NCBI GenBank assembly: GCA_950097015.1
Contig: CATNEN010000039.1
Coordinates: forward strand, 9,409,501 to 9,473,500
DNA length: 64,000 nucleotides
Origin: Macrostomum hystrix
Lineage: Eukaryota; Platyhelminthes; Macrostomidae
Direction: 5' to 3'
This document shows, one piece after another, positions 23,201 through 30,004 of this stretch. A program made the translations under genes and the position numbers. Below the pieces are notes generated by a model that saw only the letters and a list, made by a program, of their open reading frames with translations, did not search any database and was not told where the DNA came from. The stretch's first letter is position 1. Each line of letters opens with the position of its first letter.

Positions 23201-24948
23201 ATTTCCACGGCAGGATGGAGTTTTACTATTTTTAGAAAAGCCTGCAGGGACGAGCGTGGCGTGACTGACTAAACAGCCAATTAAATTTCCACGGCAGGAT
23301 GGAGTTTTTACTATTTATAGAAAAGCCTGCAGGGAACGAGCGTGGCGTGACTGACTAAACAGCCAATTAAATTTCCACGGCAGGATGGAGTTTTTACTAT
23401 TTATAGAAAAGCCTGCAGGGACGAGCGTGGCGTGACTGACTAAACAGCCAATTAAATTTCCACGGCAGGATGGATTTGTTACTATTTTTAGAAAAGCCCG
23501 CAGGGGACGAGCGTGACTAACTAAACAGCCAATAAAATTTCGACTTGCACCTGACCTTACAACCTACAACATAAGGCTCACATACACTACCTTGCTGCGT
23601 TGCATTCTCCTAATACGTTAGACTAGGTGATACAATGTATTATTAATTATTAAGAGCTAATTCTTCTATCTGGAAACCATAACAAAGTCCGCATTTTTTA
23701 TTAAGAAAAAATTAGCAAATACAAACACCAGATGTTAGGAAAGTGTACTAGACTGGCCAGAGATAACTCCGCTAAACCAACAGTCGACGGACTTTTCCTA
23801 TTTTAGTAGCTGGCGGTCTCACCTTCTTAGCCAGACTCGCCCGGAGCCGAATTTCGGCATTGGTTGAAACTGCTTAGAACATATTTAATTGCGATAGTAT
23901 CTAGTTAGCAATGACAATAAATCTTTTTTCTTATGATCATTTGTAAATCGAAATTTGTCGCAAAGTCGATACACTGGAAGGTCAAATTTGTCCGTTTAAA
24001 AGGCTTGTGGCACGGAAGCAAACAAAAATTGATTTCATAAACATAACAGAACTTAATTTCAGAGGATAGTTTACAATATGATTTGTTTTTGTGTCAAAGC
24101 TAACTACTAAATTTTTTTTTCAATAAAGTAAAGTCTCTGTAATATAAAAACCTGGATAGAGAACGGATAGAGGGAATTAGAGAGTGGATAGAGAATGGAT
24201 AGAGGGAATTAGAGAGTGGATAGAGAATGGTTAGAGGGAATTAGAGAGTGGATAGAGAATGGATAGAGGGAATTAGAGAGTGGATAGAGAATGGTTAGAG
24301 GGAATTAGAGAGTGGATAGAGAATGGATAGAGGGAATTAGAGAGTGGATAGAGAATGGATAGAGGGGATTAGAGAGTGGATAGAGAATGGATAGAGGGAA
24401 TTAGAGAGTGGATAGAGAATGGATAGAGGGAAGTAGAGAGTGGATAGAGAACGGATAGAGGGAAGTAGAGAGTGGATAGAGAACGGATAGAGGGAAGTAG
24501 AGAGTGGATAGACAACGAATAGAGAGAAGTAGGGAGTCGATAGAGAACGGACAGAGGGAAGTAGAGGACGGATAAAAGGGCGAATAGAGAGTAGACGGGT
24601 GCGAATAGAGGGTAAGTAGAGGGCGGATGGAGGGCGGATGGAGGGCGGATGGAGGGCGGATGGAGGGTGGATGGAGGGCGGATGGAGGGTGGATGGAGGG
24701 TGGATAGAGGGTAAGTAGAGAGCGGATAGAGGTAATTAGGGGACAGATAAGAGAAAGCGCAGTAATAAATAGATATCATTAAACAATGTGAAGAAATCGG
24801 TAATAGGCACGAATTCCAGTGACTTACCGGCTACTCGAATGACAGCCCTGTCAGCCGCGTCCAACTGGAGCAGACTCAGGGCTGGCAGGTAGGAATCCAT
24901 CAATTCCGGACCCGCACCTTTGCGCCGGCCGAATAGAAAGGAATTCAT
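1..24948 (-). CDS. shot/MACF1: Spectraplakin gene, 14 exons, 3' end beyond window
   Basis: Spectraplakins are giant cytolinkers that join actin, through a CH1-CH2 pair, to microtubules, intermediate filaments and junctions. Exons, 5' to 3' on the minus strand: 24948-24828, 22441-22380, 22004-21837, 21753-21661, 12230-12001, 11868-11463, 11245-10082, 9916-9896, 9801-9406, 9253-8495, 8092-7031, 6935-5160, 4679-4353, 4247 to the edge. All junction phases agree. Residues 1-60 lead into CH1 (about 46-148), CH2 (149-about 300), a plakin domain of spectrin-like helices with an SH3-like insert (about 360-1350), plectin-type repeats (about 1400-2195), then the DPRTG repeat exon to about residue 3600. 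No EF-hand or GAS2 end is in the window. The repeats follow the plakin domain directly with no long spectrin rod, as in plakin-repeat isoforms (vab-10A-like, Shot PRD forms). Identity of the family is certain; orthology to MACF1 versus dystonin is not meaningful outside vertebrates. Confidence 0.93.
4353..4679 (-). CDS. shot/MACF1: Spectraplakin exon 13 (plectin-type repeat)
   Basis: 109 codons, phase 0 at both ends (acceptor TCAAACAG, donor GCG|GTGAGT). [20 protein letters not shown] followed by [19 protein letters not shown] is a plectin-type repeat pair. Confidence 0.85.
4740..5080. mobile_element. Rearranged SINE-A fragments
   Basis: 4788-4875 resembles the tRNA-like head of family A (GTGGCAGAGCG, CGCGTTTGCC) in plus orientation. 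4970-5075 resembles the body in minus orientation (CAGTGTACAC-like, TAAATTGCACAACAAGCCC, CTCCGCGGCTGCG). Both lie in the intron between spectraplakin exons 12 and 13. Confidence 0.6.
5160..6935 (-). CDS. shot/MACF1: Spectraplakin exon 12 (diverged plectin repeats and disordered linker)
   Basis: 592 codons. Opens [20 protein letters not shown]; joined to exon 11 it completes the plectin-repeat phrase EALRS-GLL. Several diverged repeats follow ([55 protein letters not shown]). The middle is Ser/Glu/Pro-rich and likely disordered. Ends PPLE|GTGCTT in phase 0. Confidence 0.85.
7031..8092 (-). CDS. shot/MACF1: Spectraplakin exon 11 (end of plakin domain, first plectin-type repeats)
   Basis: 354 codons. 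The first two thirds are spectrin-like helices. From about position 7400 downward the sequence changes to plectin-type repeats ([38 protein letters not shown]). Acceptor TTTCTGCAG, donor TCG|GTAAGA, phase 0 at both ends. Confidence 0.85.
8165..8410 (+). mobile_element. SINE-B copy in spectraplakin intron
   Basis: tRNA-like head GGGCTAGTGGATTGAGCGTC with a perfect B box GGTTCGATTCC, then the family body (CACCCAGCAGTTAAATGGGT, GGGTGTGGCGTCCCCACCAG) and the end GGTGTAATCAACTAGTAT. It is antisense to the spectraplakin and lies between exons 10 and 11. Confidence 0.8.
8495..9253 (-). CDS. shot/MACF1: Spectraplakin exon 10 (plakin domain with SH3-like insert)
   Basis: 253 codons. The segment ending [20 protein letters not shown], then long helices with [20 protein letters not shown], matches the end of the plakin SH3 fold and the spectrin repeat that carries it (family MVPSVCLLVPPPNxEALxLA... 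LW). Acceptor TTTTACAG, donor AAG|GTACAT, phase 0. Confidence 0.85.
9406..9801 (-). CDS. shot/MACF1: Spectraplakin exon 9 (plakin domain)
   Basis: 132 codons. [20 protein letters not shown] followed by ARLIRRY resembles the spectrin-repeat pattern in which an LEARExxF helix is followed by a Gxx(L/I) turn. Acceptor TTCCCACAG, donor TCG|GTTAGT, phase 0 at both ends. Confidence 0.85.
9896..9916 (-). CDS. shot/MACF1: Spectraplakin exon 8, 21-nt microexon
   Basis: Coding GCQQRLQ, flanked by CTTTGCAG and GTGAGC and in phase 0 on both sides. Including it gives [25 protein letters not shown], which reads as a continuous spectrin-repeat helix. Skipping it would keep the frame, so it could be alternatively spliced. 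Confidence 0.7.
10082..11245 (-). CDS. shot/MACF1: Spectraplakin exon 7 (plakin-domain spectrin-like helices)
   Basis: 388 codons of heptad-like Leu/Arg/Ala/Glu-rich helix, with landmarks such as [12 protein letters not shown], [12 protein letters not shown] and [19 protein letters not shown] that fit spectrin-repeat helices of the plakin domain. The exon starts ITDRISGQL after CGCAG and ends AYLR|GTGAGT, phase 0 at both ends. Confidence 0.85.
11463..11868 (-). CDS. shot/MACF1: Spectraplakin exon 6 (second half of CH2, first linker helices)
   Basis: Begins [10 protein letters not shown] and continues [20 protein letters not shown] plus YLSSLYDAF, the CH2 end (family DPEDVDxPxPDEKSIITYVSSLYDAM). 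Helical sequence then starts the plakin domain. Ends phase 0 at GAG|GTTGGC. Confidence 0.95.
12001..12230 (-). CDS. shot/MACF1: Spectraplakin exon 5 (first half of CH2)
   Basis: Begins ISEVLPAF, the expected continuation of HYQ|IS, then a Q/H-rich insert, then [20 protein letters not shown] and HRYR, the CH2 signature. The exon is 230 nt and ends in phase 2. The only donor that keeps the frame into exon 6 is AG|GCGAGT, so the intron appears to be GC-AG. The Q/H insert replaces the loop that normally reads SAKEALLLW. Confidence 0.92.
12412..12639 (-). CDS. Candidate second alternative first exon of the spectraplakin
   Basis: 76 codons from an ATG at 12639 ([19 protein letters not shown]...) with the GC-rich composition of neighbouring coding exons, ending CAG GAG|GTGGAC in phase 0, compatible with exon 5 only 182 bp downstream. 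No family match. It could instead be a chance open stretch or UTR. Short Stop is known to have isoforms with an incomplete CH pair from alternative promoters. Confidence 0.3.
12640..16123. other. Spectraplakin CH1-CH2 intron, no gene recognised
   Basis: Mostly AT-rich unique-looking sequence. Positions 14648-14870 share weak, patchy similarity with 51368-51560 (ATGTCGGCTATTGTTG and AATATGGCTTCGCCACATAGG-like blocks), suggesting an old dispersed element. A short CTCTCT stretch lies near 13785. Positions 15735-16050 hold a degenerate tandem repeat. Confidence 0.5.
15735..16050. repeat. Degenerate short tandem repeat (about 20-22 bp)
   Basis: Irregular copies of a CTCTCTAATGGCCAAATACA-like unit with many substitutions and length changes, roughly 14 copies. 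Confidence 0.75.
16124..16276 (-). CDS. Candidate alternative first exon of the spectraplakin (membrane anchor)
   Basis: 51 codons from an ATG at 16276: [15 protein letters not shown], then a strongly hydrophobic stretch ([20 protein letters not shown]), then basic [16 protein letters not shown] and a perfect GCT|GTGAGT donor. It ends in phase 0, which matches the phase-0 acceptor of exon 5 (CH2). It lies in the CH1-CH2 intron on the same strand. Mammalian dystonin has isoforms (a2) whose alternative N-terminus carries a membrane segment, so a membrane-anchored CH2-only isoform is plausible. No transcript evidence; a chance ORF is possible. Confidence 0.4.
16972..17360 (+). repeat. 62-bp tandem array of tRNA-like heads, six copies
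   Basis: Each unit reads CATTGGTTAGTGACTTTGGG, a spacer, then AGGAGTTCGAATC and a short tail. The first four or five copies are nearly identical; the last two are more diverged (CTTCGGACTTCTGATAGAGA). TGGTTAGTGAC resembles an A box and GAGTTCGAATC a B box, so each unit looks like the head of a tRNA-derived SINE. Part of a SINE-B body (TACAGTCCACGGACTGAACA) follows at about 17425. Confidence 0.8.
18375..19432. repeat. 16-bp minisatellite TCTCATCTCTGCCGTG, about 66 copies
   Basis: The unit varies at one hexamer (GCCGTG, GCTGCG, GCCCTG, CCCGTG). Because 16 is not a multiple of 3, the array is open in three plus-strand frames with the same Ser/Leu/Cys-rich peptide; this is repeat structure, not a gene. 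It lies in the 9.4-kb spectraplakin intron. 19433-20080 beyond it is unremarkable. Confidence 0.97.
20085..20262. repeat. (TTG)n / (CAA)n microsatellite with TGC interruptions
   Basis: About 59 TTG triplets interrupted by CTG triplets. It gives spurious long poly-Gln, poly-Leu and poly-Val open frames. Intronic in the spectraplakin. Confidence 0.98.
20752..20957 (-). mobile_element. SINE-A copy (minus orientation)
   Basis: Reverse complement of the family-A head and body: TTTCTCATCGTCAGGCAGTG, TAAATTGCACGACAAGCCCC, CTCCGCGGCTGCGCCC, GCCGCGGAATCGAGCTTTGG, GCTAGACCGCTCTGGCACTC. It lies in the large spectraplakin intron, in the same orientation as the gene. Confidence 0.85.
21661..21753 (-). 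CDS. shot/MACF1: Spectraplakin exon 4 (CH1 end)
   Basis: 93 nt, 31 codons, phase 0 at both ends. Codes [20 protein letters not shown] followed by [10 protein letters not shown], the most conserved CH1 block ([28 protein letters not shown]). The donor GTATGT opens the 9.4-kb intron. Confidence 0.96.
21837..22004 (-). CDS. shot/MACF1: Spectraplakin exon 3 (CH1 middle)
   Basis: 168 nt, phase 0 at both ends. Codes the CH1 core with [20 protein letters not shown] and [15 protein letters not shown], matching the DLxEDLRDGxxLISLLEVLSG and FHxLQNVxIALDFL family motifs. Confidence 0.95.
22065..22245 (+). mobile_element. SINE-B copy, 5' truncated
   Basis: Body and tail of family B: CAGCTGGGATAATTGAGGGT, GGGTGTGGCGTCCCCACCAG, CTGTCGGCTGCACATCTGGC, CAGGTGTAATCAATTAGCAT. 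It lies in the intron between spectraplakin exons 2 and 3. Confidence 0.85.
22380..22441 (-). CDS. shot/MACF1: Spectraplakin exon 2 (start of CH1)
   Basis: A 62-nt exon coding [20 protein letters not shown] after the split D codon. It is the first helix of the CH1 actin-binding domain (family form ERDxVQKKTFTKWVN). Acceptor TTTTTCAG, donor GTAAGT, phase 1 in and phase 0 out. Confidence 0.93.
23050..23545. repeat. 85-90-bp tandem repeat, six copies
   Basis: The unit contains TAGAAAAGCCTGCAGGGACG, AGCGTGGCGTGAC, TAAACAGCCAATTAAATTTC and CACGGCAGGATGGAG. Copies differ by presence of a second TGAC and by small indels. In spectraplakin intron 1. Confidence 0.95.
24155..24745. repeat. Purine-rich minisatellite (GGATAGAG family)
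   Basis: A long run based on GGATAGAGAATGGATAGAGG plus GAATTAGAGAGT (about 32 bp), grading into GGATGGAGGGC copies near 24620-24710. Almost every base on the plus strand is A, G or T with strong purine bias, which can favour triplex formation. In spectraplakin intron 1. Confidence 0.95.
24828..24948 (-). CDS. shot/MACF1: Spectraplakin exon 1 (start codon, lead into CH1)
   Basis: Starts [11 protein letters not shown] and continues [15 protein letters not shown], matching the conserved segment just before CH1 in MACF1, dystonin and plectin. The ATG has a purine at -3. The exon ends in phase 1 at a GTAAGT donor; the split codon joined to exon 2 gives D, restoring the family motif RVADxRD. Other first exons upstream of the window region examined cannot be excluded. 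Confidence 0.85.
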
Positions 24949-25784
24949 TTCTGAATTGTTTTAATATTAGACAAGCTAACATACGATTGAATCGCAAGCC
25001 GACATGGCAATCGTTTCTCTTAGCAGTTGAACTGCTTGAATATCGATTTTAGAAGAAGGTAGAAAGACAATTTACAGTAGCCAGTGAGCACAAAAATAAA
25101 CTAGTGCTCCCGGAACTCAGGCAAGAGTTTAGTTGCAAAGCAGGCAGCTGGCAAAGTTAAGCTCACTGTGGTGCTGAAAGCTGAAAATGTTAACAGGAAA
25201 TAACAAATTACTAAAACTACTTGTCAATTGGACTGCTATTAAATTAAACCGAGAAAATAGGCAACACAAATATGTAGTCTCGCTTTTAAATCAAAAAGCT
25301 ATTCATGATTAGAGAGATCTATATTAAACCAATGAGACTTATTGGCTGAGCGAGGCAATCTAACATTTTAGCCAATGAGAATGAAGATTGAAAAGTACTC
25401 TAAAATGCAGATAAAACTCAGGTCACAGAATTAGAAAAAAACTTCTTATTTATTTGAATGATAGAGGAATTGGACCCCCTGGCTCTGTCTGTATTTTGGT
25501 CTTATCTATGCTATTTGAAAAAGCAGAAATCTAGTTACTCTTGCAGTGGCTTTTGTGGAGACACGAAAATTCACCTGGTGGCTAGTAGTTAAATTAGAAT
25601 TGCTCCGGTCATTTCAATCCTTGAAAGAAACTAGAATCTTACTAGATTAAAAACATTTCTATACACTAAAAGTTCCAAGCTAATAGTAGTTTTGCCGGGC
25701 TTTTGTCAGCAAGTCAGGAGAAGGTGATCACGAAAACTAAGTTAACTTAGCTTTTAAGTTAATAGTTCAAGTTTAAGTAGGCCA
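24949..25784. other. Presumed 5' flank of the spectraplakin, nothing recognised
   Basis: AT-rich sequence between the spectraplakin start codon and the transposase fragment. No convincing ORF or known repeat was seen. It probably includes the 5' UTR or promoter of the exon 1 isoform, but no core promoter motif stands out. Confidence 0.3.
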
Positions 25785-26095
25785 AGTGAAAATGGGTGTG
25801 TATACAGCGCAATTGAAGATGAAGCACTGCAAGTGACTCAAGCCTTTGTTGGTGATCTGGAAGCCAGAGGTACCCACTGCATTGACAGGGTCTTTGTCTC
25901 GGCGGTCACACTGTGCAGCCAGGTCAAGAAAGCCAGGCTTCCTCCTCATCATCCTGAAGGAGTTGTGTGCACAGCGGACATGCTCAGCTCGGTTGTTATC
26001 AGTGAGCAGGTGTGGCACCCACCTGGTGGATACATGCTTCAGCTGCTGATCATGCATCGGGATTGCATCAATCGTGGTCTTGGATATTCCAGTCT
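25785..26095 (-). pseudogene. Mariner-type transposase fragment
   Basis: The minus strand codes LKHVSTRWVPHLLTDNNRAE followed by HVRCAHNSFRMMRRKPGFLD. Mariner-family transposases (SETMAR-like) carry the phrase KVSARWVPRLLTxxQKxxRV at the end of their helix-turn-helix region. Only about 90 codons remain, and neither a catalytic DDD core nor terminal repeats are recognisable nearby, so this is a decayed remnant. Confidence 0.65.
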
Positions 26096-26112
26096 CTCAG
26101 GTGAGATACCTG

Positions 26113-26390
26113 AGGTGAGTGGCAGAGCGGTCTAACGCGTTTGCCACTCGCATCAAGGTTCCTGAGCTCGATTCCGCTGCGAGACCTCATTCTTTTGGGG
26201 CGCAACCGCGTAGAGAAGGCAATTAAAGCCCTTGAGGGTCAACCTCCAAGGGACAGTAACAGTGTGCACTGGACAGCAGAACTGCCTACTCGCTGGCCGT
26301 GGTTCTACTGTCCCCAATTGTTGTGCCAGTGCACAAAGACCAAAGATACAAAGAACTGCATGACCTACGGTCCATACAGTTGATTCCCAG
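26113..26390 (+). mobile_element. SINE-A copy
   Basis: Head GAGTGGCAGAGCGGTCTAAC and GAGCTCGATTCCGCTGCGAG, then the body (TTGGGGCGCAACCGCG, CTTGAGGGTCAACCTCCAAG) with a shortened 3' part. It directly follows the mariner-type fragment. Confidence 0.8.
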
Positions 26391-26399
26391 TTCTGGCGA

Positions 26400-29300
26400 T
26401 CATCCAAGCCATCAGTGTTAGTGTTGTTTAAATATGTGGCAGACTTGACTTAGTGGCATTAGTGGCAGACAAAGCCTGATCCTGGTAAATTTCCTACAAG
26501 TGCTTTACCAACCCCAGGACTATTTTTCAGCTTTAAAGAAGTCAACAAAAACTTCTTTCTGGTTCACAACTTCTTAAGACTCATATCATAGAGGAGTTTC
26601 AGGGTATAAAAGTTAAAGTGAGCTGCATTTGCTCAAAACCAAGATTGCCAAAAACCATAGACTGTTAAATAGATAAGTTGCTTTTGTAGTCTAAGGTTGC
26701 ATTTGGGCTTGATACATGAACTGCTTCTCAAAAAAGCATCCATCCTTTTTAGACCAGACAGACCATGTATGCTGGCCTGTATTTTCCTTGTACCTTAACT
26801 TTATAAATAGCTCAATATTATTAGAATCAAATTTTACAATAGAATTAAGAGATATAAAAAAATACTTTATAAATATAAATATAAATAAATAAATATAAAT
26901 AAGATATAAGATATATATAAGATATAAATAAACCTCCAGAAACACCCAAACAAAAAATGGCGCAACAATGTAAATAAGCTATGGACATTAAAATATACTG
27001 CCTAAGCTGCATTTTGACAAACTTTCTGTTTAGATTTGCAATGAATTCTTGCTGGGTACCTAGAAAAGCAGTAATAGCAAAAATACAAAACAAAACATTT
27101 TCTGTGTCTATAGGTGATTCACTTTTTTTTGTAACAAGACAATGTGCCAGTGTGGCTAGAAGCAAATAAAGTTACAGTTGAGCAATAAGTTTTGAAATAT
27201 GTTTTTTGTTGAGTTGGTTATTTGAGCCTGTGACCTTCCAATCCAAGGAAATGCTCAGTTAAGACTAGTTCCAATAGAAGGGCTTGAGAGAGGCTTCTTT
27301 CATTTCATCAAGTAATATGCTACTGCAGAGAGAGAGAAAATTTGATATTTTAATGTCACAATATCAAAAGATTCACAATTATTTTTAAAAAAGCATACTC
27401 GTCTTGTACAAGCCTTTTTATAATTAAAAAACTTTTTTCATTAAAGAAACCCCTTAAAAATCAACAAAACATATAACAAAAAATTTCAATTAATTTTTAG
27501 GTTACTATCAAGCTAAAGACTTACCAAAAACTTTTTTGCAGCATCAGTGGAATAATTTTTAAGCAAAACTTTAGAACAATTTAAAAAAGATACTTGAGGC
27601 AAAAAACTAATTATTATTATACTAAATAATTCTAAATATTATCTATAATATTATAAATACACTATGCCAACACAACAGTAAAGCAAAAATTTCGCATTAC
27701 ACACATCTTTGAGCATGCACTCTGTGCCTTTTTTTAAAAACTCCACAAATCAGCACCCTTGCTAAGTTGCCTTGGATGCCTTCAGCTACTTTCAACTTTC
27801 CTAGAATATGTTCTAGGGCTTAGTTCAATTGTGGATTTATTGTTTGGATTTGCATCAACCAATGTATGGGCATTAAAAATTGAATCACTTATTTACAAGG
27901 CATTAAAGATTTAAGAAGCATATAAGCTATAGTCCAAGTAAATTGCTGATTTGATCTTTTGATGATGTTAAGTAAGACTTCAGCTAGCTAGAACTATTTA
28001 GCTTTCTGACTTGAGCGAAAATGTCTAGAAAACCCCAAGACCAACAAATTTAGTACTACATCCCAATTTAAAAAAAAACATCGAAGTGAAGTAAGGATGT
28101 TTCGAAGTGAAAAGAGATTAATTTTCTTTTTTACAACTTCTAATTTAAATTTTGCAATGGATTTCTCTGAAACTTTTTGATTACAAATTAAAATAATATA
28201 ACAAAGCATGATTAGGAAAGAAAATATCTCGTTTAGTTATGCAAAAAAAACGAAAAAAACTTATGATTATAAATCTGAAAGAGCCTAAAAAACAATCAAT
28301 CATTATTTTGTTTCATTCAAAGCCACTCGAAAATTTTAATTATCGTGGCGGCGGTTGCTGTAGCTTGGGCTTGATGTTCGAGTCGGGTCGAGACGAATAT
28401 ACTGAACATCTCTATTAGTTGTTGAATGGGCTGATATGGTGGAAGTAGACCTAGATTATTCCTATAGATATGGTAACTGACCATAGATGCAGACGTATGG
28501 GTCGTATCTAGAATTCATAACGCTATCAGTTTATAAATAATTTTGTGTTTGTATTATAGTCTATCTATTCTCTTGTCTTGCCCTGTGTTCTTATTGGGTT
28601 AGGCCTATTAAAGATTGCCCATTGCTGCCACTGTAGCTACATGTACAGTGCATAAAAAATTGTCTACTAGGCATAGGCCCTAATGAATACTTTTAATATT
28701 TGTCGACTAGTCATTGTATTTTTTGGTACCTCACTTCTGTGAAGATAGTAGGCCTAAAGAGCACAAATTTGAAAAAGTTAAATAACATACATTTGTTTTA
28801 TGTATTTTGGCCTATCTTATGTCATAGTATATCATCACATATATTATACATAGTCTCTTAAGGAGAGAATCTGAATAAGACCTAGCTATCTCAAAGTCTC
28901 AGATAGTAATCTTAGACAGTCCACTTTGGTACTAACAGCCACTTTAGTAGGCCTAACAACCATTTAGCAATGATCTGATCTGATCTGATCTAGTGATCTA
29001 GTATTTAATTAATTTATTTATTAATTAGTATTTAATTAAATTTCAAAAAGTTACATTTTGAAGTATTTTTAAATGCTTTCATTAAAAAATCTAGCTCTTG
29101 ACACATATTCACTTTTTTAGTATTGTATAATTGATTTGAGAGTAATAAGTTTGTGTACTGTTTATACAGATGTGTGCATAAAATTAAGTTTAAACAGTGA
29201 AAGACAAACGAAAACAAAATGCACAGAGTTATCCGTATATATTGTGTATGAAATATTACTTGATAGTTTTTAACTTGGATAGTATTCATTACTATAAGGG

Positions 29301-30004
29301 CCTAAAGTTATTACATTGTAACAATGAGTCATGATTATTATGACCAAAGCAGTTGTTACTGAAGTGGATTGTATTCTATTAGACATGTGCCTAGTAATGG
29401 TCTATGCTTTTTATTTAGATAAGCATGACTGGACAGTTTCTATTGTAGTATTGTGTTTTGTAGGTTGAAGGCTCATAGTGCAAATTTGTAGAGAGCTATC
29501 ATGGTATAGTATTGAAACTTATATTTATTTTTTAATTGTGTTTTCTACCTTTATACAATAATTATGGTACCATACCATGCCAAAATAGCTGATACAGAAT
29601 TCATATTGAAATATATTTTGTTAAGGCCCCTAAACTAATAATTATTAGCTGGCTTTTTTAGTTTATTAGCTATAGCCTATAGATCATAGTATGACTATTT
29701 CTAGTCCTACTAGTCTCTGCTAGTAGTCATTAGTCAGTCACAGATTTGTTAAGTATGCCAAGGCAATAATTCACTAATAATTTTAATTGCCACAGGCTCA
29801 GATAGTATGAAAGGTCAAAATTATATTTGTATTTAACTAAGTTAGCTATACTATATACTTTATACAGCATACAAGTTATTCAATACTTTTTTAGTTTTTA
29901 TTATCCCACAATGTCAGAAAAAACTGAAAAACTTTACTATAGCTCAACATTTTGATATAAAAGATTATTTATCCCACTGCAGCTATTTCTCCAGGACCAA
30001 TAGC
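26400..30004. other. AT-rich intergenic stretch, no gene seen
   Basis: Positions 26850-26940 are a run of ATAAATATAA-type repeats. From about 28500 the palindromic word AGGCCTA appears repeatedly. Open frames here are short, AT-rich and lack any family motif. Confidence 0.5.
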
